This document shows positions 8,562 through 17,305 of a DNA stretch of 64,000 nucleotides, piece by piece (the stretch's first letter is position 1; the number at the start of each line of letters is the position of its first letter). A model generated the notes under the pieces. The model worked only from the letters and a program-made list of their open reading frames with translations, was not told where the DNA came from and searched no databases. Where the stretch lies: assembly GCF_047228825.1 (NCBI RefSeq), contig NZ_JBFEGN010000001.1, positions 1 through 64,000 on the forward strand, given 5' to 3'. The position numbers and the translations under genes are program-made. Source of the DNA: Siminovitchia sp047228825. Its GTDB lineage: Bacteria; Bacillota; Bacilli; Bacillales; Bacillaceae_C.

Positions 8562-9125
8562 TTACACTTCCTTTCCGTTATCTCTTGACGGAAACGCATG
8601 GATCAATGCCTGCACATAAGATAAAAACCTTTGAACTTGCGGCTCTTTCATCCATTTCATGATGGTAAAAATGGTAATTTGCTTTTCGTTGCCTTCGGCA
8701 TCTTTTTTGACCTGTTCCCAAAGCTGCTTCCCTTCTGACCATTTATCAGTGGCATGAGACAAGTACTCTTCCATATTTCTTTGTAAATAGCCCTGCGATT
8801 GTTCATCCTTCAGGACACTTTCGATAAATCTTGCCTGGTTCTCAATCTTATCCGCCAGCTCCACAAGAAAAGGCAATTTTTCAAGTAAACGGATGACGGC
8901 TGCAATGGTTTTGATATCCAGATTGGAATGGTCCAAAAACAAGTTGACTTTGTGTAACGTCTCTTCGTCTTTTACCAATGTTTCAGCAAAAGAAGCGGCT
9001 TTATTGATTTTTTCAATACGATCAGCCATTTCGGGCAACTGATTCAATATTTTTTGCAACGCTTCCACGGTGCCTGGATCACTGAGATCAAACCACTCTT
9101 TGTTTGAAACGACCGTCTCGGCCAT
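8562..9125 (-). CDS. DUF1641-domain protein
   Basis: A 187-aa soluble, helix-rich acidic protein with no signal peptide. Its repeated LPxLxELxDKIE-like segments (near residues 30 and 85) are typical of DUF1641, a family repeatedly found beside sulfide:quinone oxidoreductases and formate dehydrogenase-like genes. Molecular role unknown; it may be an accessory or scaffold for the quinone reductase. It lies 19 bases after sqr and five bases before cstB. Confidence 0.8.
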   Translation of the reverse strand: MAETVVSNKEWFDLSDPGTVEALQKILNQLPEMADRIEKINKAASFAETLVKDEETLHKVNLFLDHSNLDIKTIAAVIRLLEKLPFLVELADKIENQARFIESVLKDEQSQGYLQRNMEEYLSHATDKWSEGKQLWEQVKKDAEGNEKQITIFTIMKWMKEPQVQRFLSYVQALIHAFPSRDNGKEV

Positions 9126-9144
9126 TGCCGTTCTCCTTTCTGCA

Positions 9145-10338
9145 TTACATTGTTCCTTTCAGCATTCCGTTCCAGTACATAATGGGCAAGATGTCTTTTT
9201 TCAGGATATACATGCTCCTTCTTTCCTTTGCCTGGTCTACGGGAAATGACTCAACCGGCTCTTTATCGTAATTAAATTCAGCGAGTATTAAAGAATTATA
9301 GCCTGTTACAAGCGGACAGGAAGTGTATCCGTCATATGTTGCCGCAGGCACTCCTCCTTTCATCATTGAAATGATATTTTCAGTGACAACCGGAGCCTGC
9401 TTGCGTATGGCAGCGCCTGTTTTGGATGTTGGCAAGTTCGAACAATCGCCAAGAGAAAAGATGTTTTCATATTTTGTGTGTTGGAGGGTATGCGGGTGAA
9501 CGTCGACCCAGCCCGCTTCATCCGAAATGGGACTGTTTTTGATAAAGGATGGTGACCGCATCGGCGGCGTGACATGCAGCATTTCGTAGTGAATGACCGT
9601 TTCTTCTTTTGTTTCAACATGTTCAAATACCGCCTCATTTTTTTCGGGGCGTATTTCTTTCAGATTCATCAGGAACCGGGCATCGATTTTTTTGCGCTCC
9701 AATACTTTTTCCAGCGCTTTCCGGTATTTTGCAACGTCAAAGATGGCCGGGTTGGCTGAGGCAAAAATGACATTCGTTTTATGCCTGATGCCTGTTTGGG
9801 TAAAATAATCTTCCGCCAAGTATGCGATTTTCTGCGGTGCACCACCGCATTTAATGGGCGTTGCCGGATGGGTAAAGACCGCATTTCCCCCTTGGAAACG
9901 TCGAATGGCTTCCCAGGTATAGTCCGTGTAATCATAAGCATAATTACTGCAAACTCCATTTTTACCAATAGATTCCTTCAACCCTTTGATTCCGTTCCAG
10001 TCAATCTCAATACCGGCCGCAACAACCAAATACTCATAGGAAACCTTGGAGCCATTCGCAAGCTGAATGACATCCTCTTCCGGATAAAAGGAAACAGCCG
10101 GCTCCTTAATCCAAGTTGCCCCAGCCGGAATGAGCTGATCCATATTTCTGACCGTATCTTCCTTTTTGGCAGCCCCGCCGCCGACCAAAGTCCAAAGCGG
10201 CTGATAGTAATGCCTGTCAGCCGGATCAATAACAGCAATCTCTCCCGACAGGCTTTTTACTTCTTTTAACAGCCTTGCCGCAGTACTGATTCCGGCGGTG
10301 CCGCCGCCAATAATGACAACCCGGTAATGCTGGCCCAT
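9145..10338 (-). CDS. sqr: Sulfide:quinone oxidoreductase
   Basis: An FAD-dependent pyridine-nucleotide-disulfide family protein of 397 aa. The N-terminal dinucleotide-binding GGGTAGIST is at residues 11-19, DPADRHYYQPLW follows near 38-49, and THPATPIKCGGAPQK near 160 supplies one of the redox cysteines. These features fit membrane-peripheral SQRs that oxidise sulfide to persulfide and pass electrons to menaquinone. It heads a three-gene sulfide detoxification operon and is divergent from the cytochrome bd operon, which could accept the quinol electrons. Confidence 0.88.
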   Translation of the reverse strand: MGQHYRVVIIGGGTAGISTAARLLKEVKSLSGEIAVIDPADRHYYQPLWTLVGGGAAKKEDTVRNMDQLIPAGATWIKEPAVSFYPEEDVIQLANGSKVSYEYLVVAAGIEIDWNGIKGLKESIGKNGVCSNYAYDYTDYTWEAIRRFQGGNAVFTHPATPIKCGGAPQKIAYLAEDYFTQTGIRHKTNVIFASANPAIFDVAKYRKALEKVLERKKIDARFLMNLKEIRPEKNEAVFEHVETKEETVIHYEMLHVTPPMRSPSFIKNSPISDEAGWVDVHPHTLQHTKYENIFSLGDCSNLPTSKTGAAIRKQAPVVTENIISMMKGGVPAATYDGYTSCPLVTGYNSLILAEFNYDKEPVESFPVDQAKERRSMYILKKDILPIMYWNGMLKGTM

Positions 10339-10797
10339 ACATGTACCCCCTAAACGGTTCTTTGATATCTGCCTTTACTAATATAGTGGCTGTATCGGAA
10401 ATTTATGCCGGCTCCTGCGTTGGATCAATAACCCTGTAAAATCTGTGTGGCAGGGTTCTCATTCAGTATGAAGCTTCGGGACGTAATGTTTGGGAAAAAA
10501 TCAATGCATCACAATAGATTTGGACATGTATTATGACCAACTATAAGGAGCTGAAACAGATCTTATTACTTGATCATATGACTGGAGATTTATTACTCGT
10601 CATCGCTCCAAAAGACGAGGAGCGGCTGTTTTGAATATCACTATATTAGTATAATTTATCTGTATTTCGGCTCTTTTCGTTTCATTGAAACACATTTTGT
10701 TTTTCATCTTTTTATCATAAACTAGATATCAATTTGCCACATAACGCCCGTTTACATAGATAAAAAGAGGGTATTATAAGGTTAGAGGTGAAGAATT
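10339..10797. other. Divergent intergenic region between sqr and the cyd operon
   Basis: About 460 bases hold the promoters of both operons. A 7-bp hairpin (AACCCTG/CAGGGTT, 10430-10457) lies on the sqr side. On the cyd side TTGCCA-N17-TAGATA and a TATTAT near 10773 are possible promoter boxes, but none is convincing. I see no clear CsoR/CstR-type or Rex-type operator. A 33-codon frame at 10533-10634 is listed separately. Confidence 0.5.
10533..10634 (+). CDS. Possible 33-residue ORF upstream of the cyd operon
   Basis: An ATG-to-TGA frame reads MTNYKELKQILLLDHMTGDL and then LLVIAPKDEERLF, which looks protein-like (amphipathic, ending in a charged tail). No ribosome-binding site precedes the ATG. 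It could be a gene remnant or chance. Confidence 0.2.
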   Translation: MTNYKELKQILLLDHMTGDLLLVIAPKDEERLF

Positions 10798-10890
10798 ATG
10801 TATAAAAAACATGAGCGCTATTTGATCGGACTTGCGTTTGGTGCTGCGATCGTCATGCTATTATCACTCCTCGGCCGGATATTTGGATAA
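10798..10890 (+). CDS. 30-residue single-span membrane protein preceding cydA
   Basis: ATG at 10798 is preceded by GAGGTGAAG with six to eight bases of spacing. The product starts MYKKHERYLIGLAFGAAIVM and continues LLSLLGRIFG: a short positively charged N-terminus, then one hydrophobic helix of about 20 residues ending in a Gly-rich motif. The stop lies 13 bases before cydA, so it should be co-transcribed with the bd oxidase. It is different from CydS, which occurs separately after cydB. Known bd oxidases use small single-helix subunits (CydX, CydH/CydY, CydS); this may be another such subunit or an assembly factor. Confidence 0.6.
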   Translation: MYKKHERYLIGLAFGAAIVMLLSLLGRIFG

Positions 10891-10903
10891 ACGGAAAGGG
10901 TGA

Positions 10904-12256
10904 ATGAGATTGCTAAATGAAGATGCGTTGTTCTATAGCCGGGTTTTGACCGAACTGACACTGTCTTTTCACATTATTTATGCCACCATCGGTGTTGGCG
11001 TTCCTTTAATGATCATGATTGCCCAGTGGGTCGGCATCAAAAAGAACGATGAACATTATATTTTGCTTGCACGCAGGTGGACACGCGGATTCGTTATTAC
11101 CGTTGCGGTCGGTGTTGTCACCGGTACAGCCATTGGTTTGCAATTATCGCTGCTTTGGCCAAACTTTATGGAACTGGCGGGCAACGTTATTGCTTTGCCT
11201 TTATTCATGGAAACATTCGCCTTCTTTTTCGAAGCCATATTTTTAGGCATCTATTTATACACATGGGACCGATTTGAAAATCAGCGCAAACATTTATTGC
11301 TCCTTATTCCGGTTGCCATCGGCGCTTCTTTTTCAGCCGTGTTTATCACAATCGTGAACGCGTTTATGAATGCGCCGCAAGGGTTTGACATGGTGAATGG
11401 AGAACTCGTAAACATCAATCCGATCCTCGCCATGTTCAACCCGGCCATGCCGACGAAGGCGGCTCACGTTGTCGCAAGTGCTTTTATGACATCCGCATTT
11501 ATTTTGGCATCCATTGCCGGTTTCAGATTGCTGAAAGGCTCCGATCATATTTATCATAGAAAAGCTCTTTATTTAACAATGAAACTTGGCTTGATTTTTT
11601 CGATCGCAACCGCCGTAATAGGCGACTTCTCGGGAAAATACCTGGCAGAATATCAGCCGGAGAAGTTGGCGGCGGCGGAGTGGCATTTTGAAACAGAAGC
11701 GGAAGCTCCGCTTATCCTGTATGGAACACTCGATAACGGGGAAGTCAAATATGCATTTAAAATTCCAAAAGCACTCAGCATTTTGGCACATGGGACACCT
11801 TCGGCCGAAGTGACCGGCCTGGATCAATTTTCAGAAGACGAGATCCCTCCATTATATATTCACTATCTTTTTGACATCATGGTAACGATCGGTGTATGGA
11901 TGATGGTTTTGTCCTTCATCTTTTGGGTCGGGTCAAAACGGGCTTGGTCTTTTATTCATGCAAGATGGTTTCGCTGGCTGATCGTTCTTGGAGGGCCGTT
12001 ATCCATCCTCGGAATCGAGGCTGGCTGGTGGCTCGCGGAAGTCGGCAGGCAGCCATGGATCCTCCGTGGTGTCATGCGTACGGCTGAAGCAGCCACTACG
12101 AGCGGCCAGGTTGATTTAATGCTCCTATTATTTGCAGGCTTATACGTCGTTCTTGGAATCGGCAGTGTCGTCATTTTAAGCCGGATGTTCAAAAGCAATC
12201 CGGTTGAACGTGAGCTGGCGGACCGTAAAGCGGAAAAAGGCGGTGTCGTTCAATGA
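10904..12256 (+). CDS. cydA: Cytochrome bd quinol oxidase subunit I
   Basis: The 450-aa polytopic protein oxidises menaquinol and reduces O2. Heme-ligand candidates are His23 in the first helix (LTLSFHIIYA) and the His in PTKAAHVVAS near residue 188. The conserved GWWLAEVGRQPW motif is near 370. The quinol loop is short, as in Geobacillus-type enzymes. ATG at 10904 follows GGAAAGGGTGA. The stop overlaps the cydB start. Confidence 0.95.
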   Translation: MRLLNEDALFYSRVLTELTLSFHIIYATIGVGVPLMIMIAQWVGIKKNDEHYILLARRWTRGFVITVAVGVVTGTAIGLQLSLLWPNFMELAGNVIALPLFMETFAFFFEAIFLGIYLYTWDRFENQRKHLLLLIPVAIGASFSAVFITIVNAFMNAPQGFDMVNGELVNINPILAMFNPAMPTKAAHVVASAFMTSAFILASIAGFRLLKGSDHIYHRKALYLTMKLGLIFSIATAVIGDFSGKYLAEYQPEKLAAAEWHFETEAEAPLILYGTLDNGEVKYAFKIPKALSILAHGTPSAEVTGLDQFSEDEIPPLYIHYLFDIMVTIGVWMMVLSFIFWVGSKRAWSFIHARWFRWLIVLGGPLSILGIEAGWWLAEVGRQPWILRGVMRTAEAATTSGQVDLMLLLFAGLYVVLGIGSVVILSRMFKSNPVERELADRKAEKGGVVQ

Positions 12257-13278
12257 ATCTGGAGATTCTCGGGATCATGGTGCTTTGGACGTTTCTGTTC
12301 GGTTATGTGATCGTAGCTTCCATTGATTTTGGAGCGGGATTTTTCAACGCATACAGTTTATTTGCAGGAAAGCAGCATATTTTAACTAATATTATTCAGC
12401 GTTATTTGTCTCCTGTTTGGGAAGTCACGAATGTTTTTCTCGTTTTCTTTTTTGTGGGGATCGTTGGTTTTTTTCCGAAGACGGCCTACTATTATGGAAC
12501 GACCCTGCTTATACCCGTCAGTATTTCCATACTGCTGCTGGCTGTCCGGGGTTCGTACTATGCATTTGAAACATATGGTTCGCGGGGGCATAAAGGCTAC
12601 TCATTTATGTATGGACTATCGGGCCTGTTCCTCCCGGCGTCCCTGTCGATTGTGCTTACGATCTCCGAAGGCGGGTTCGTATCCATTGAAAATGGACATC
12701 CGGTGCTCGATTACGTCGCCCTTTTCAAAAGCCCGCTCACATGGAGCATCGTCGTCCTAAGTGTAGCAGCAGTTCTATATATATCAGCCGTTTTTCTCAC
12801 CTGGTACGCGAATAAAGCCAATGACAAAAAGGCGACGGAATTGATGCGCAAGTATGCGCTCATCTGGTCCCTGCCTCTAATCATTACAGCCTCCGGAATC
12901 ATCGTGGAACTTCGGGGGCATAACATGGAACATTTTGATAGAATGCTCGATTTATGGTGGATGTTTGCCCTATCTTTTCTGCTGTTTCTGAATACGATAT
13001 GGCTCGTTTGGAAAAGAAGACATTACGGCAGGGCGTTCTGGCTGCTCGTGGGACAATTTGCCCTTGCATTTTTTGCATATGGCATCTCCCATTATCCGTA
13101 TCTGCTCTATCCGCATTTGACGCTTTATGACAGTTTTACAAATGAAGCCATGGCCATTGCACTCATCATTGCGTTTATTGCAGGGCTCGGCTTGTTGATC
13201 CCATCCTTGTATTTGCTATTGCGGCTGTTCTTGTTTGATAAAAATTATGTAAAAGGCAATACGAAAAACAAAGCTTAA
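12253..13278 (+). CDS. cydB: Cytochrome bd quinol oxidase subunit II
   Basis: The 341-aa protein has about nine hydrophobic helices and no heme ligands of its own. The first segment GYVIVASIDFGAGFF is the family hallmark. It pairs with CydA as a pseudosymmetric partner. The ATG overlaps the cydA stop (ATGA), indicating translational coupling. The gene is followed after 15 bases by the small subunit gene cydS. Confidence 0.94.
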   Translation: MNLEILGIMVLWTFLFGYVIVASIDFGAGFFNAYSLFAGKQHILTNIIQRYLSPVWEVTNVFLVFFFVGIVGFFPKTAYYYGTTLLIPVSISILLLAVRGSYYAFETYGSRGHKGYSFMYGLSGLFLPASLSIVLTISEGGFVSIENGHPVLDYVALFKSPLTWSIVVLSVAAVLYISAVFLTWYANKANDKKATELMRKYALIWSLPLIITASGIIVELRGHNMEHFDRMLDLWWMFALSFLLFLNTIWLVWKRRHYGRAFWLLVGQFALAFFAYGISHYPYLLYPHLTLYDSFTNEAMAIALIIAFIAGLGLLIPSLYLLLRLFLFDKNYVKGNTKNKA

Positions 13279-13293
13279 GCGGAGGGTCCTCTC

Positions 13294-13395
13294 ATGCAAA
13301 ATTTTTTTATCTTTTATGCCCCTTTTATCGTTTTGATTGGTGCAGTAATTGCAGCATTCTGGCTAGCCCCAAAGGATGGCTCCATTAAAAACTGA
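13294..13395 (+). CDS. cydS: CydS-like small subunit of cytochrome bd oxidase (33 aa)
   Basis: Preceded by GGAGGG with eight to nine bases of spacing, this frame encodes one hydrophobic helix beginning MQNFFIFYAPFIVLIG and a polar tail APKDGSIKN. Length (33 aa), position directly after cydB and the MQxFxIxYAP start match CydS, the third subunit described for the Geobacillus bd oxidase, where it packs against CydA. The terminator at 13479-13505 closes the operon. Confidence 0.85.
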   Translation: MQNFFIFYAPFIVLIGAVIAAFWLAPKDGSIKN

Positions 13396-13412
13396 AACCT
13401 CTCCTATGTTTC

Positions 13413-13452
13413 TGGCATTCATCCCGGCATTGAAATACCGGGATGAATGCCA
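13413..13452. repeat. Perfect 15-bp inverted repeat after cydS
   Basis: TGGCATTCATCCCGG pairs with CCGGGATGAATGCCA around a ten-base loop. No T-tract follows, so it is not a standard terminator; it may stabilise the 3' end of the cyd transcript. Confidence 0.6.
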
Positions 13453-13478
13453 GTCGATCGTAAATTGCCATCATGACA

Positions 13479-13505
13479 GACCGAAGACAGCTCTTCGGTC
13501 TTTTT
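13479..13505 (+). terminator. Terminator of the cyd operon
   Basis: GACCGAAGA and TCTTCGGTC form a nine-bp stem followed by TTTTTATT. Confidence 0.85.
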
Positions 13506-13546
13506 ATTGTTGAGCGTACTATTAAAAAGGGTAACTTGTTAGTTCT

Positions 13547-13660
13547 GGTCACGCAGAAAGGTTCTAAGTGACCGAAAAAGGGCAAAATCCGTCATTAGGG
13601 TCACATAGAGTGGTTCTAAGTGACCAAAAAATGTTAAAATGGACAATCCGGTCACTTGGA
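13547..13660. repeat. Tandem 52-bp intergenic repeat with palindromic units
   Basis: GGTCAC occurs at 13547, 13599 and 13650, and GGTTCTAAGTGACC at 13560 and 13612, giving a period of 51-52 bases over about two and a quarter copies. Each unit holds GGTCAC and GTGACC in inverted order. No frame is conserved across it. From 13661 to 13887 I see nothing further of note. Confidence 0.65.
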
Positions 13661-13887
13661 CGCGTTTTGGTGAAGAAGTTTCTTCCAAAAAATGAGGGGG
13701 AAAAATCTTGAAGGTCAAAAGACTGCTGTCCCGGGTGAACTTCGGAAGGAATCGGGGAACTGATGGCTTTCTTGGGGGGATCTGAATGACTGAAAGAAGA
13801 ACATTTCAATAGCATAGAGTTTGTTTCGATCATTTATCTGTTCTTTTTTGAAAGTGGCAATACCCCGGATAGATAACCATTTGAAAT

Positions 13888-14742
13888 CTACCCGGCTTTA
13901 ATGGAAGAAGCAGCATTTTCCGGTAAATTGACATTGTGGATTGTAATTTCAGGCCGGCTTCCTATCCTGATATTTACCCCTGTTTGACCCAGCCCTTCAT
14001 TAATATAAAACAGCCTATTTTTATAGCGGTGAAGCCCTTTAATCATATTCATTTTAACTAATTTACCCATCTTTGCAAGATGATATGGCTTCGGCCAGTG
14101 AATTTGTCCTCCGTGAAAATGGCCGGAAAGCAAGTAATCGAAATGATAATCTTTCATTGAGAGAACAATATTCGGGTCATGGGTAAAAACAAGATTATAC
14201 CCCGCATCCAATCCTTCAAATGACTGTGCCAAATTACTGCGGTTCGTACTGAAATCATCGATGCCAATTATATTGATGCGTTTATTGCCTATATGAATCT
14301 GGTCATTTTCATTTTGGAGCGTCTTTAATCCATAAGCATTCAGAACGTCCTTAAGTTGTTCAAAGTATCGATCTTGCAATACATAATCATGGTTCCCAAA
14401 GACGGCATAGGACCCGTAGGATGGATTCAATTTGTTTAGCACTTCCAGATAAGGTATAAGTTTGGGAATACTCCGTTTACGGTCTAAAAAATCGCCAGTG
14501 ACAGCGATGAGATCAATGGCGTGCTCTTTAACACTTTCGTATAGCTTCTCCGGTGAAACAGAGATATTTTCCAGATGCAAATCGGAAATATGCAAAATTC
14601 GCAGTTCGTGTTTATTCTCTTTTTGGGCAGGAGCATCATTATTTATTTGAATTTGGTTAATCACTACAGAATGAGTATTTTGATATCCTTTATAAATAAA
14701 ATAGCCGATGAATGGGGCCATCATGACAGTAAAATTCATCAT
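13888..14742 (-). CDS. ykoQ: Membrane-anchored calcineurin-like metallophosphoesterase (YkoQ-like)
   Basis: The ATG at 14742 has GAGAGGAGG seven bases upstream; an ATG-less longer frame is rejected. The 284-aa product has an N-terminal membrane helix (about residues 4-20) and then the metallophosphoesterase core: HISDLHL near 50, TGDFLDRK near 82, FGNHDYV near 114, and the C-terminal SGHFHGGQIHWP near 207. Members of this group hydrolyse phosphoesters such as lipid intermediates; the substrate is unknown here. It diverges from a YkoN-like glycosyltransferase, the same two families that sit together in the B. subtilis yko region. Confidence 0.85.
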   Translation of the reverse strand: MMNFTVMMAPFIGYFIYKGYQNTHSVVINQIQINNDAPAQKENKHELRILHISDLHLENISVSPEKLYESVKEHAIDLIAVTGDFLDRKRSIPKLIPYLEVLNKLNPSYGSYAVFGNHDYVLQDRYFEQLKDVLNAYGLKTLQNENDQIHIGNKRINIIGIDDFSTNRSNLAQSFEGLDAGYNLVFTHDPNIVLSMKDYHFDYLLSGHFHGGQIHWPKPYHLAKMGKLVKMNMIKGLHRYKNRLFYINEGLGQTGVNIRIGSRPEITIHNVNLPENAASSIKAG

Positions 14743-15016
14743 TTTCAAACCTCCTCTCATCACCCCATTATAAAGGGAAATGAAAGGAGTTTTAACCAGT
14801 AATATATGGATATTCATTTTGACAAATATATCTTACTGTATCAACATCCGATGTTGACGGCAGTGGAAATGGAAGCTGATATTTTTCCGTACCCTTCTGT
14901 CATGATGACCCACCCCCTTTTTTGGCATGGCGGGCAGCATATTTTTGTCGGAAGAAGAAAAAATATAGTTGGACAGGCAAGGGGGAAAAATTGATTTGGA
15001 TAGGGAGTGTATACAT

Positions 15017-16132
15017 GTGTTCCGCATCCTGTTTTTGCCTTTGTTAAATATCCCTTCCGGCCATCACCACGTTGCCGATGTTTTAGTAAGACAATTGGAA
15101 AAAAGCGATCCAGGGATTCAATGTAAAAAGGTGGATCCATTATCTTTCAGTTACGGAAAGGTTGAAAGTGTTGTGTCTTCCGTGTACCTGTATTGGATCC
15201 ACCACTTTCCAAACCTATACAGCTCTCTATACAAATTTACTGCTGTTAAAAACAGCAAAAAAGCAAAGAGATTTGTTACATATGAGTTGTTATTTTTAAC
15301 AAAAATGAAACGGTTAATACAAGAGGTACAACCACATGCCGTTGTTTGTACACACGCTTTTCCGTCTTATTTGCTCTCCAGACTGAAGCAAATGGCGCTT
15401 TGGGATGGGGTGGCCATCAATGTATATACGGATTATTTTGTCAACAGCATATGGGGCAGAGAAGGGATTGACTACCATTTCGTGCCAAGCATTCAAATGA
15501 AAAATTACCTGGCCAGCCGGGGCATCAGCCAGCGCCAAATATTTATTACGGGAATTCCGGTTGATCCGGTGTTTCATTTACAAACGCAAAACAAGAAACG
15601 AGGAGACAGACGAGTCGTTTTAATAAGCGGGGGGAATATGGGGGCCGGTTCCATTCGCCGGTTTATTGCAAGGCTGCGCCCGTCTGGCCATATCCAGTAC
15701 AAAATTTTATGCGGGATGAATGAAACTCTTTATCAATTTATTCAACAACTTAATCATCCGAACATCGAACCTTTGCCCTACATTGAAAAAAAAGAGGACA
15801 TGAATCGGCTGTATGAGGATGCAGACGCGATCATCACGAAACCTGGCGGTGTTACAATCAGCGAATGCCTGATTAAAAATTTGCCCATATTCGTATATGA
15901 CGCGTTGCCAGGACAGGAGGAACAAAATTTGCAGTTTTTAAAAAAAGAAGGATTGGTGCATCATCTTGGCAATTGGGATAAAGCCGGGAATCCCGAAGAG
16001 GATATTTTAAGATTATTAAAAAATAAAAAAAGCAACCTTCAATTAAAAACGGCGCTTTACAGCAGCCAAATCGAACTTGCCGATCCCCACTCCTTTATTA
16101 TCCATCATTTAAAGAAGACAAAAAAAGCCTGA
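15017..16132 (+). CDS. ykoN: Glycosyltransferase of the MGDG-synthase/UgtP family (YkoN-like)
   Basis: The GTG at 15017 follows GGGAGTG at seven bases and gives VFRILFLPLLNIPSGHHHVA, the family N-terminus with the glycine/His loop of the acceptor domain. The C-terminal GT-B donor site contains ISGGNMGAGS near residue 207 and ITKPGGVTISECL near 270. The protein (371 aa) lacks a signal peptide and should act at the inner face of the membrane on diacylglycerol or a related lipid, using a UDP-sugar. It faces the phosphoesterase gene across about 270 bases of divergent promoter region. Confidence 0.82.
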   Translation: MFRILFLPLLNIPSGHHHVADVLVRQLEKSDPGIQCKKVDPLSFSYGKVESVVSSVYLYWIHHFPNLYSSLYKFTAVKNSKKAKRFVTYELLFLTKMKRLIQEVQPHAVVCTHAFPSYLLSRLKQMALWDGVAINVYTDYFVNSIWGREGIDYHFVPSIQMKNYLASRGISQRQIFITGIPVDPVFHLQTQNKKRGDRRVVLISGGNMGAGSIRRFIARLRPSGHIQYKILCGMNETLYQFIQQLNHPNIEPLPYIEKKEDMNRLYEDADAIITKPGGVTISECLIKNLPIFVYDALPGQEEQNLQFLKKEGLVHHLGNWDKAGNPEEDILRLLKNKKSNLQLKTALYSSQIELADPHSFIIHHLKKTKKA

Positions 16133-16157
16133 GCCGCATAGACCCAGACTGCCGTTT

Positions 16158-17180
16158 TCATACTTGTTCCTTGAAATGGGATTTTGCCATTAAAGCGACG
16201 TCTTCAGGCATTTTATATGCAAGCGGTTCCTGATGCAGCGCCTGGAAGAAGTTGATATCGCTTGTATGTAATGCGCCAATCGTTAACCGGGGAATCAGCC
16301 TGCCATGGATCGGGCTTTTTCCTTTGGGATCGGCCGATAAAATGAAATTGAAGCTGGAAAAACCCTGTTCCAGCATGGAGACAAAAACAGCCTGAAGACC
16401 GGCGGCAAAATGACCCCAATCATCTTCTGCAATGGCATCAAAAGAATGCGAACCCTTAAAAATCGCCACATAATCATGGTGGCTTTTCGGTGCAAAAGCA
16501 TGCATCCAGGCAACGTTTCCTTTTTCCCCAATCCATCTTTCCCCCATAGCCTTTTCAGCATCATAAAGGGCTTTAAAATATTCTTTCCCCGTCTCTTTTT
16601 CAAATTGATCGGCTTTTGTATATGTCAACGCTTGGTAGTTCGTTCCGCTTTCAGAAACAATGACATGCAGATGCGGATGGATAATGCTGCCGCCGGATGT
16701 TGGCAGATAGTTCCAGTTAATGGAAGCGTATCTTGCTTTTGGATCCAGGGACGCAACCCTTTGTATGTACGCTTGTGCAGCCATAAAGGCATCTTTTATC
16801 AATTTACGTGTAAATTCTTTTAAACGGACATAATGCTGGCGTGAAAATACGACAACGCCATTATGTTTGCTGTATGGAAAGAGGTTGGGAAATAAAGTTG
16901 CTTCTCCTTTTACAATCCGGCCGGTTTCTGCCACTTCTTTCGGAAAGACGGGAGTCATTTTCAGTATGTTTTCCGGGCAAAAAGGACATTTGGCACCCCC
17001 TGATTGTTCTGCTGCCTCTGTATAATCCAAAGGGGTGATGTTTAGGCCGGGGTCAAAAACAAGCCGGGAAGTTTCACCTGTCAGCGGATCGAACCGCACC
17101 TCCGTGTTGCGTTCGATTTTGTTTCCTGCGCCGTCGTAAAACGAAAATGTTTCGCGTTCCATTCTAAACTTGATCGCCAC
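16158..17180 (-). CDS. GalT/HIT-fold nucleotidyltransferase-like protein with an HPHLH motif
   Basis: The GTG at 17180 is seven bases after GGAGG. The 340-aa protein aligns by eye with galactose-1-phosphate uridylyltransferases: RFDPLTGE near 30, a CPFCPEN zinc-type site (Cys65, Cys68), and SIIHPHLH at 165-172. True GalT enzymes have HPHxQ; here the last position is His, as in HIT-family hydrolases and phosphorylases. No galK, galE or galM lies nearby. It may therefore act on a nucleotide-sugar or dinucleotide rather than galactose 1-phosphate. Annotated as GalT-like only. Confidence 0.65.
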   Translation of the reverse strand: MAIKFRMERETFSFYDGAGNKIERNTEVRFDPLTGETSRLVFDPGLNITPLDYTEAAEQSGGAKCPFCPENILKMTPVFPKEVAETGRIVKGEATLFPNLFPYSKHNGVVVFSRQHYVRLKEFTRKLIKDAFMAAQAYIQRVASLDPKARYASINWNYLPTSGGSIIHPHLHVIVSESGTNYQALTYTKADQFEKETGKEYFKALYDAEKAMGERWIGEKGNVAWMHAFAPKSHHDYVAIFKGSHSFDAIAEDDWGHFAAGLQAVFVSMLEQGFSSFNFILSADPKGKSPIHGRLIPRLTIGALHTSDINFFQALHQEPLAYKMPEDVALMAKSHFKEQV

Positions 17181-17305
17181 CAATATTCCTCCTTTCCATT
17201 TTAATATATCATTTTCTGACGAAAAAGTCTGTAAATTTCATAACGTTCTTACAATGGGACAGAAGAGAGCCCATCAAAAGTGAAAGACTGAATAGAATCA
17301 AATTT

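Noticed and set aside
13564..13833. 89-codon minus-strand ORF after the cyd operon
   Set aside because: Covers the 52-bp tandem repeats and has no binding site; repetitive non-coding DNA explains it.
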